NCBI GenBank assembly: GCA_028717785.1
Contig: JAQUND010000074.1
Location: forward strand, 1 to 5,325
From: Candidatus Nanoarchaeia archaeon
Lineage (GTDB): Archaea; Nanoarchaeota; Nanoarchaeia; SCGC-AAA011-G17; JAFCDX01
Length of the DNA: 5,325 nt
Direction of reading: 5' to 3'
The notes beneath the pieces were generated by a model that was not told the origin of the DNA, searched no databases, and saw only the letters and a list, made by a program, of their open reading frames with translations. Positions 1 through 4,344 of this stretch are shown piece after piece. How positions within the stretch are numbered: the stretch's first letter is position 1; the number at the start of each line of letters is the position of its first letter. The translations under genes were made by a program, and so were the position numbers.

Positions 1-98
1 TCAAAACTATCCTCATCTATAATAATACCACATAATGTAAACTCAGAAGCCATATCTATCTCATTCTCAACTATACTTTTAACAGTTCTATAATGCAT
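1..98 (-). CDS. Unidentified protein, N-terminal fragment (runs off left edge)
   Basis: An ATG at 98-96 opens a frame that stays open to the left edge (32 complete codons), beginning MHYRTVKSIVENEIDMASEF and continuing with a short hydrophobic stretch (TLCGIII) and an acidic turn (DEDSF). It starts 20 bases after the ligase stop, behind a strong ribosome binding site, so it is very likely the next gene of the same transcript. Too little is visible to name it. Because the ligase lacks its usual C-terminal domains, I checked whether this could be a second ligase subunit. The visible residues show no zinc-finger cysteine pairs, helix-hairpin-helix glycines or BRCT start, so that link is unproven. 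Confidence 0.75.
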   Translation of the reverse strand, partial: MHYRTVKSIVENEIDMASEFTLCGIIIDEDSF

Positions 99-103
99 CA
101 AAA

Positions 104-110
104 CTCCTTA
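104..110 (-). promoter_or_regulatory. Ribosome binding site of the left-edge gene
   Basis: TAAGGAG on the minus strand, 5 bases before the ATG at 98. It is the main evidence that the short edge fragment is a real gene rather than the 3' untranslated end of the ligase message. Confidence 0.75.
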
Positions 111-118
111 TTAAAATG

Positions 119-1228
119 TTAAGGATAAACTTTTTCAATAAAAGGAATTACATCACCACGTCTTGATATTAAACAAGTAGCCCCTTTATACGGCTTTAAC
201 TTTTCAAATATATCTAGATTATGCATTGTTGCGCGACTAATATTAACTCCATTTAATTCTACTGTCTCTAAAATTGCAACAGGAGTGATATGCGAACTAT
301 TACCCAACTGCCAGACAATATCTTTAATCTTAGTCATTGCTGTTTCACTAGTAAACTTCCAAGCGATCTGACCTCTTAAATTTTCATTAAGCATACCTAA
401 ATTATTAAGTGTTTCAATATTATTTGGTTCTATAATTAATCCATCTATAGAATGATCTAATCCTGCTCTAATAGATTGTTCATATTCATTATAAACAATT
501 TTAGATGTTTCAAAGTTTCCAGAAAAATGTTTACAAGTTTTTAAACCTAATGATTCAATAAATTGATACATTTCAGATTTAGTTTTAAAGTCACCAGAAG
601 CATAATAATATCTTACATATAGATATTCTGAATACTTAGAGTCATATCTTTTAGCTATACCAGAAGCACCATTACGTATATTCTGAAATCCTTTTTCACC
701 ACGAGCTTCACATATTAAATTAACAGCCTTAAAATCATTTTTATTTAATAGAACTTCACCACGCAGACTCCCAGTATACTTATTATCAAGATTAACTTTA
801 ACATTTTGCATTTTAATTACATTTTGTGTAATTGCTTCACCAATAAAACCATCTCCACGAGTAATACCATTAACTAATTTACCATTAACATAATCTATTG
901 ATAAAGACATTCCATCTAACTTTTCTGATGTAATTAAAGTTGTATCTGCATCAAAACGGTTTGAAGCACACCAATCTATAAATTCATCAACAGTTTTAAC
1001 CTTATTACACGAACACATAGGGATACTATGCTTTACTTTAGACCAATCAGAAGCTTCAGGAACAGGAGCACCAATGGTTTTTAAAAACGGATCATCTGGA
1101 TATTGTTCTTTAAACGCATCTTTAAGGTCATCAAATTCTTTATCTGTTATAAAAGAAAATGATTTATTATAATAAGAATCACACGCCTGAATTAACTTCA
1201 ACTTCATTTCATCATATGATAAAGACAT
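119..1228 (-). CDS. Minimal NAD+-dependent DNA ligase (domain Ia, adenylation domain, OB fold)
   Basis: Seals nicks in duplex DNA using NAD+ through a ligase-AMP intermediate; in a phage it would serve replication and repair. Numbered from the ATG at 1228 (369 aa): domain Ia, which binds the NMN half of NAD+ in bacterial LigA, is at about 1-60 (Y19, Y20, D29, F32, D33 align with E. coli Y22, H23, D32, Y35, D36). The adenylation domain has KLDG at 103-106 (AMP-accepting K103), TRGDG 123-127, RGEV 156-159, NIRNG 183-187, R254, DGLII 262-266 and AWKF 289-292. An OB-fold region (ITPVA, SRATMHN, RRGDVIP) ends the protein. The zinc finger, helix-hairpin-helix and BRCT domains of the roughly 670-aa bacterial enzyme are absent, and the stop follows the OB motif directly. 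Two odd residues: the lysine that normally ends DGVVIK is E267, and the glutamate two before the catalytic lysine is S101, with E102 next to K103. The ATG is preferred over a TTG one codon upstream because of its spacing to AGGAG. Family is certain; catalytic competence alone is not. Confidence 0.95.
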   Translation of the reverse strand: MSLSYDEMKLKLIQACDSYYNKSFSFITDKEFDDLKDAFKEQYPDDPFLKTIGAPVPEASDWSKVKHSIPMCSCNKVKTVDEFIDWCASNRFDADTTLITSEKLDGMSLSIDYVNGKLVNGITRGDGFIGEAITQNVIKMQNVKVNLDNKYTGSLRGEVLLNKNDFKAVNLICEARGEKGFQNIRNGASGIAKRYDSKYSEYLYVRYYYASGDFKTKSEMYQFIESLGLKTCKHFSGNFETSKIVYNEYEQSIRAGLDHSIDGLIIEPNNIETLNNLGMLNENLRGQIAWKFTSETAMTKIKDIVWQLGNSSHITPVAILETVELNGVNISRATMHNLDIFEKLKPYKGATCLISRRGDVIPFIEKVYP

Positions 1229-1235
1229 CAAATAA

Positions 1236-1240
1236 CTCCT
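1236..1240 (-). promoter_or_regulatory. Ribosome binding site deciding the ligase start
   Basis: AGGAG lies 7 bases before the ATG at 1228 but only 4 before the in-frame TTG at 1231, so the ATG is the better start. It sits just after the stop codon of the 88-aa gene (TAA at 1245-1243), which suggests translational coupling. Confidence 0.8.
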
Positions 1241-1242
1241 TT

Positions 1243-1509
1243 TTAACTTAGTTTACCACATAATGCTCTACCTAAAGCAATTTGAACGCCCAATTTCTTA
1301 TTATAATTATCTTTTAAACTACAACGAGCTGTACCTACACCAATCAAAGCGTCTGTATCCCTAACTCTAACTTCAACCTTAGTTTCTCCACCACGAGAAA
1401 GTACTTCATCCCGAAAATTATTATTATCATCTTGAATTGTTATAACAGGTCGAATGTGCTGAACCCATACACGATAACCATTCTTTCTAAGTGAATAGAC
1501 TGAATACAT
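1243..1509 (-). CDS. Small basic protein of unknown function (88 aa)
   Basis: I cannot name this protein. It has about 15 Lys/Arg against 9 Asp/Glu, no membrane segment and no signal peptide. The sequence alternates likely beta strands (YRVWVQHIRPV at 12-22, TKVEVRVRD at 43-51, LIGVGTARCS at 55-64) with a likely C-terminal helix (KDNYNKKLGVQIALGRAL, 66-83), a beta-beta-beta-alpha order. The glycine- and charge-rich C-terminal half looks like a conserved phage protein, but that is an impression rather than a search result. Its basic character and position directly before the DNA ligase would fit nucleic-acid binding; this is inference. It is the first gene behind the promoter at 1570-1542, has the ribosome site AGAAAGGA 7 bases before its ATG, and its stop adjoins the ligase ribosome binding site. 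Confidence 0.85.
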   Translation of the reverse strand: MYSVYSLRKNGYRVWVQHIRPVITIQDDNNNFRDEVLSRGGETKVEVRVRDTDALIGVGTARCSLKDNYNKKLGVQIALGRALCGKLS

Positions 1510-1516
1510 TTAAACA

Positions 1517-1524
1517 TCCTTTCT
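1517..1524 (-). promoter_or_regulatory. Ribosome binding site of the 88-aa gene
   Basis: AGAAAGGA, 7 bases before the ATG at 1509. The same AGAAAGG core at the same 7-base spacing precedes the first gene of the paralogue operon, so the two promoter-proximal leaders are alike. Confidence 0.75.
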
Positions 1525-1541
1525 GTATGATGTGTATTACA

Positions 1542-1570
1542 AATATAATATCTTCCAAAAATATTGTCAA
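1542..1570 (-). promoter_or_regulatory. Sigma-70-type promoter for the 88-aa gene and ligase
   Basis: On the minus strand: TTGACA at 1570-1565 (perfect -35), a 17-base spacer, then TATATT at 1547-1542 (one mismatch to TATAAT). Transcription would begin near 1535, giving a leader of about 26 bases. The -35 hexamer contains the TGA stop codon (1569-1567) of the gene upstream, so the promoter begins inside that coding sequence. No terminator separates the two units, so read-through from the paralogue operon is likely as well. Confidence 0.75.
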
Positions 1571-2262
1571 GATTTGTTTTGTAGATATTCTTTAAGCATT
1601 TCAAAAGATATACCGCGCATAAGCCAGTGATGTTTTCCAATCAATTTTTCATCATATCTATCTGATACACGCTTTTCTACTTCATTAATAATTTCTTCTG
1701 GAAAGTCTTTTTGATAAAATATATTATATGAATCTTTAACTATTTTACCTTTATCAAACTTAGCTGTTTTAAAGTGATCATCAAAAAATGGTATTTGAAA
1801 TTTTCTACCTTTATATTCTGAATAATAATTATCTTCATCACGAGTTCGCCATACTCTTCTAATAAGTATTTGCCCTGTAAAACAATATATCATTTTAAAA
1901 GTAATATCAAATTTATCTTTAACTTCTCCAAAGATAACAGATTCTTGTTTTCCTTCTTTACCTAATTCAACTGCATTTTTTTCAGTTATATTTAAAACGA
2001 AATAAGGATTTTCTAAATAATCATATTTACCATGTATTTGAATGAAACCATATGCTCCACTTCTTAATTGACTTTTTAAACGATTATTTCTATCTTCATT
2101 TTCTTTTTTATCTAATTCTTCATTCATTGGATTTTCCCATGTTACAAAAGCAAAAGTTTTAACACTTGGTACTAATCCAGTAATAATTTGAGCCAATCTA
2201 GAAAATCCAGACTCAATTATTAACTGCTCGTTTTTATTCTTTATATATTGTTTAAAGCTCAT
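1567..2262 (-). CDS. DUF3293-like phage protein, paralogue 4 (231 aa)
   Basis: Function unknown. The N-terminus (MSFKQYIKNK...IIESGFSRL, 1-23) matches the FKEYIK/ESGLSR start of paralogues 1 and 2. The core at about 37-112 reads FAFVTWENP, N55, R58-N59, L62, a YGF turn at 71-73, GKY at 78-80, E84, YFV at 87-89 and QESVIFGE at 106-113. This is the order T-x-x-N-P / N..RN..L / G.Y / E..F.V / Q.(A/S)V that I associate with DUF3293; the family call is from memory. It is the only one of the four to keep the NP after the T-x-x strand. The C-terminal 110 residues are unlike the other three: basic and aromatic rich, with RRVWRTRDEDNYYSEY at 135-150 and a likely helical tail (EEIINEVEKRVSDRYDEKL). It starts behind AAGGTGG, 3 bases after the previous stop, and ends inside the -35 box of the next promoter. 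The gene is sound; its role is open. Confidence 0.85.
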   Translation of the reverse strand: MSFKQYIKNKNEQLIIESGFSRLAQIITGLVPSVKTFAFVTWENPMNEELDKKENEDRNNRLKSQLRSGAYGFIQIHGKYDYLENPYFVLNITEKNAVELGKEGKQESVIFGEVKDKFDITFKMIYCFTGQILIRRVWRTRDEDNYYSEYKGRKFQIPFFDDHFKTAKFDKGKIVKDSYNIFYQKDFPEEIINEVEKRVSDRYDEKLIGKHHWLMRGISFEMLKEYLQNKS

Positions 2263-2265
2263 AAT

Positions 2266-2976
2266 TTAATCCACCTTATCATATCTAAAATTCTGTTCTT
2301 TATTGTTCCATATTTGATACGACATTATAGACCCGTTTGGTACTTCTAAACCTTCAAATACAAAAGGAACATTTTGTTTCTTAATATGTTGTGAATATGC
2401 TTGAGCTATTTTATTAAGTTTAATATTAGTTCCAATTTTATATTTAACTCCTTTATCATCTATAATACTATATGTATTATTTTCGTCTTTAATTAATGCA
2501 CCATCCTGTGTTATATCGTCAATAGTTAAAGAACTAACTATAAGTTTTTCAAAATCTTGTTGTGTCATATCAGAAGGTTTTATAACTAAATAACTTCTTT
2601 CAATAACATCTTTTAATTGATTTTTAGGACAATGTTGATAATCAATTAAATTTCCTTTTTTATCTTTAAGCTGACATTCCTGCCAATGACCTATTAATGA
2701 ATGAACGCCCATTTTTCTTTGGTTAAAAATATCCCTTAATTGGCGATTTCTAATCATATTAGTTTTACTATCTAACTTTGCTCTATGAGCCGTTATAATA
2801 GCGAACATTCTATTATGCATTAAATCTAATATATGACTTAATGAAGATTCACTAATTATACTTTTATTTGTACAATCGTTTTCATAATATTTAAATCCTC
2901 TAAATTCTCTTATGGTTGCCCCATAATAATCTAATATATATAACTTCTTTTCTTCAATATATTTTTTATAGTCCAT
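2266..2976 (-). CDS. Divergent paralogue 3 of the DUF3293-like array (236 aa)
   Basis: Function unknown. It is related to its neighbours by a shared motif order rather than high identity: KKYIEEKK at 4-11, then an extra stretch of about 25 residues, SESSLSHI at 42-49 (matches ETSLSRV/ESGLSRI), FAIITAHR at 58-65 (matches GIITAFR), N73..RN at 76-77, MGV at 89-91, IGHW at 95-98, ERSYLVI at 126-132 (matches ETSYFVV), QDGALI at 157-162 (matches QDAILW) and PFVFEGLEVPNGS at 204-216. Compared with paralogues 1 and 2 it lacks the CGxGxxYS segment and carries a lysine-rich insertion at about 102-124 between the GxW and ExS motifs. It starts 2 bases after the preceding stop with only a weak ribosome site (GATGA-like), so translation probably depends on ribosomes arriving from paralogue 2. 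Confidence 0.83.
   Translation of the reverse strand: MDYKKYIEEKKLYILDYYGATIREFRGFKYYENDCTNKSIISESSLSHILDLMHNRMFAIITAHRAKLDSKTNMIRNRQLRDIFNQRKMGVHSLIGHWQECQLKDKKGNLIDYQHCPKNQLKDVIERSYLVIKPSDMTQQDFEKLIVSSLTIDDITQDGALIKDENNTYSIIDDKGVKYKIGTNIKLNKIAQAYSQHIKKQNVPFVFEGLEVPNGSIMSYQIWNNKEQNFRYDKVD
2271..2277 (-). promoter_or_regulatory. Ribosome binding site of paralogue 4, inside paralogue 3
   Basis: AAGGTGG, 8 bases before the ATG at 2262. These bases also encode the last residues (DKVD) of paralogue 3, so the C-terminal codons double as the next gene's ribosome site. Confidence 0.65.
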
Positions 2977-2978
2977 AA

Positions 2979-3626
2979 TTAATTTTCATCTACTTTCATA
3001 TCCTGCCATTTCTTTTTAGCACACGAATTACATACCCATCGACTAAAAAATCCTTCAGGTAATACAAGTTCTTGGATTTCTTTAATGTTTTCAAATACAA
3101 ACGGTCTATTAGAAATAGATGTAAAGAATTCACTTTTCTTACCTAAAAATCTTTTACCTACAACTTGTTTTTCACCATATTTAATTCTTGTATTAGAACA
3201 ATGATTAGTTCCAATAAATGTTGCAGACTCTTCACCTTTAGGAATCCATAAAATAGCTTCTTGTTCAAATTCTTCTCCTAAAGATTGTAAATCCTTTTCT
3301 AAAGTTCCATTATCATTTAAATCAACTACAAAAAAAGATGTTTCTGCACCAGACTTTTCAAAGTCTGTTCCCATATTCTCAATCCAAGCACCTTGAACAT
3401 TCGTAACGCCATATCTTTTATCCTGAAGTTTGGCTAACAATAGCTTATTTCTTTTTCTATTATCTGATATTGAATAACGTTCTCCTTTACCACAATCTGC
3501 ATAACTTCTAAAAGCTGTAATAATACCACAATCATGCAGTTTCATCATATCATATATTCGTGATAATCCTGATTCAACTAACGAATCTAACTCATGTTGT
3601 TTAATATATTCTTTAAATTCATTCAT
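2979..3626 (-). CDS. DUF3293-like phage protein, paralogue 2 (215 aa)
   Basis: Function unknown. It is the close sister of paralogue 1: by hand 43 of the first 80 residues are identical with no gaps. Motifs in order: FKEYIK 4-9, LVESGLSRI 16-24, GIITAFR 34-40, CGKGERYS 45-52, N56..RN 59-60, LLAKL 63-67, YGVTNVQGAW 72-81, ETSFFVV 95-101, LGEEFEQEAILWIPKG 116-131, GTNHC 139-143, RPFVFEN 174-180, KKWQDM 205-210. The core matches the T-x-x / N..RN / G.W / E.S..V / Q.A pattern of DUF3293-type proteins. It has a CNSC at 199-202 where paralogue 1 has CNTF; a lone CxxC is weak evidence for metal binding. No signal peptide or membrane segment is visible, so it is probably cytoplasmic. It starts 3 bases after the stop of paralogue 1, with its ribosome site inside the end of that gene. 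Confidence 0.88.
   Translation of the reverse strand: MNEFKEYIKQHELDSLVESGLSRIYDMMKLHDCGIITAFRSYADCGKGERYSISDNRKRNKLLLAKLQDKRYGVTNVQGAWIENMGTDFEKSGAETSFFVVDLNDNGTLEKDLQSLGEEFEQEAILWIPKGEESATFIGTNHCSNTRIKYGEKQVVGKRFLGKKSEFFTSISNRPFVFENIKEIQELVLPEGFFSRWVCNSCAKKKWQDMKVDEN
3233..3254. repeat. 22-base identical repeat, copy A (paralogue 2, ILWIPKG codons)
   Basis: Identical over 22 bases to 3887-3908. It encodes the conserved ILWIPKG strand. Identity at synonymous positions suggests recent duplication or gene conversion rather than protein-level selection alone. Confidence 0.8.
3591..3617. repeat. 27-base direct repeat, copy A (5' end of paralogue 2)
   Basis: Matches 4233-4259 at 26 of 27 positions (the mismatch is at 3599/4241). 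It covers the codons for the FKEYIK..HE start of paralogue 2. The spacing of 642 bases equals one gene unit, as expected for tandem gene duplication. Confidence 0.8.
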
Positions 3627-3629
3627 ATA

Positions 3630-4268
3630 TTAATCCTTATCTACTGGTATATTCTGCCATTTCATTTTTGAAAAAGTATTACAACCTAATACTCCCATAA
3701 AACCATGAGGAGGAATTGTTATATCACTAACTATAAAATCTTCTTTGAATATAAATGGTCTATCCCCAACTCTAGTAAATACAGTTCCTTTTTCTCCAAA
3801 GTAGACTCCACTAAAAATCTTGACTTTATTAGGTCCAGGAAATCCATTTTCACATTGATTAGTAGCAATCATTTCTGCATTCTTTCCACCTTTAGGAATC
3901 CATAAAATTGCATCTTGATCAAACGCTGTGCCTAACTCAATAAGATTATTTTTAAGTTTGCCAATATTTTCTATATCTACAACAAAGTAAGATGTTTCAG
4001 CACTTTTCTGCCCAGCATTGTTTATCCATGTACCTTGAACCGATGTTACACCATAACCAGCATTTCTTAACTTAGCCAATAAAGATCTATTACGTTGTTT
4101 ATTTTCGTGTCTGCTATATTTCTTTCCGTTTCCACAATTTTCAGCATATCTAAAAGCAGTTATAATTCCAGTCTCATACTTTTCCATATAAGACCATACT
4201 CTAGACAAACTAGTTTCAACTAATTGATTTATCTCATGTTTTTTAATATATTCTTTAAAATTGGCCAT
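3630..4268 (-). CDS. DUF3293-like phage protein, paralogue 1 (212 aa), first gene of operon
   Basis: Function unknown. The protein begins MANFKEYIKKHEINQLVETS and then shows LSRV 21-24, GIITAFR 34-40, CGNGKKYS 45-52, N56..RN 59-60, LLAKLRNAGYGVTSVQGTW 63-81, AETSYFVVDIEN 90-101, LGTAFDQDAILWIPKGG 112-128, ATNQC 135-139, GDRPFIF 168-174 and a C-terminal MKWQNIPVDKD. The central motif order fits DUF3293-like phage proteins, whose biochemical role I do not know. The extra C-terminal region (about 135-212) is shared with paralogue 2 and more weakly with paralogue 3. Being promoter-proximal with the best ribosome site, it is likely the most highly made of the four. The start is clear: the ATG at 4268 has AAGAAAGG 7 bases upstream. 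No transmembrane or secretion signal is seen. Confidence 0.88.
   Translation of the reverse strand: MANFKEYIKKHEINQLVETSLSRVWSYMEKYETGIITAFRYAENCGNGKKYSRHENKQRNRSLLAKLRNAGYGVTSVQGTWINNAGQKSAETSYFVVDIENIGKLKNNLIELGTAFDQDAILWIPKGGKNAEMIATNQCENGFPGPNKVKIFSGVYFGEKGTVFTRVGDRPFIFKEDFIVSDITIPPHGFMGVLGCNTFSKMKWQNIPVDKD
3634..3639 (-). promoter_or_regulatory. Ribosome binding site of paralogue 2, inside paralogue 1
   Basis: TAAGGA, 7 bases before the ATG at 3626. It falls within the GAT-AAG-GAT codons that encode the final DKD of paralogue 1, which implies tight coupling of the two genes. Confidence 0.7.
3887..3908. repeat. 22-base identical repeat, copy B (paralogue 1, ILWIPKG codons)
   Basis: Partner of 3233-3254, identical at all 22 positions and in the same place in the protein. 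Confidence 0.8.
4233..4259. repeat. 27-base direct repeat, copy B (5' end of paralogue 1)
   Basis: Partner of 3591-3617, with one mismatch. It encodes the same FKEYIK..HE stretch in paralogue 1. Confidence 0.8.
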
Positions 4269-4275
4269 AATGATA

Positions 4276-4283
4276 CCTTTCTT
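4276..4283 (-). promoter_or_regulatory. Ribosome binding site of paralogue 1
   Basis: AAGAAAGG, 7 bases before the ATG at 4268. With transcription expected near 4281, this site would lie at or just inside the very 5' end of the message, an unusually short leader of about 13 bases. Confidence 0.7.
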
Positions 4284-4287
4284 CTAT

Positions 4288-4316
4288 AATATACATTTAA
4301 ATCATAGAATTGTCAA
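4288..4316 (-). promoter_or_regulatory. Sigma-70-type promoter of the paralogue operon
   Basis: Minus strand: TTGACA at 4316-4311 (perfect -35), 17-base spacer, TATATT at 4293-4288. The hexamers, spacer length and 11-base context ATCTTGACAAT are the same as in the promoter at 1570-1542. It sits in the 76-base gap between the acidic-protein gene (stop 4347-4345) and paralogue 1. A TATTAT at 4291-4286 is an alternative -10 with a poorer 19-base spacer. No intrinsic terminator precedes it. Confidence 0.78.
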
Positions 4317-4344
4317 GATATTGGTATGTAATTGATTTTTTTAG

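Noticed and set aside
1229..1231. TTG start one codon upstream of the ligase ATG
   Set aside because: It is only 4 bases from AGGAG, whereas the ATG at 1228 has the better 7-base spacing and is the stronger start codon.
1440..1640. 66-codon minus-strand frame across the promoter region
   Set aside because: It overlaps the ends of two well-supported genes and the promoter between them, has no good start context, and its protein has no recognisable pattern.
3024..3033. CNSC in paralogue 2 as a zinc site
   Set aside because: There is only one CxxC, with no second Cys/His pair nearby, and paralogue 1 has lost one of the cysteines.
3705..3905. 66-codon plus-strand frame inside paralogue 1
   Set aside because: It is antisense to a gene with clear paralogue conservation, and there is no ribosome site or other plus-strand gene nearby.
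3591..4259. Repeats as a CRISPR or mobile-element signature
   Set aside because: There are only two copies each, one gene length apart at equivalent coding positions. Gene duplication explains them.
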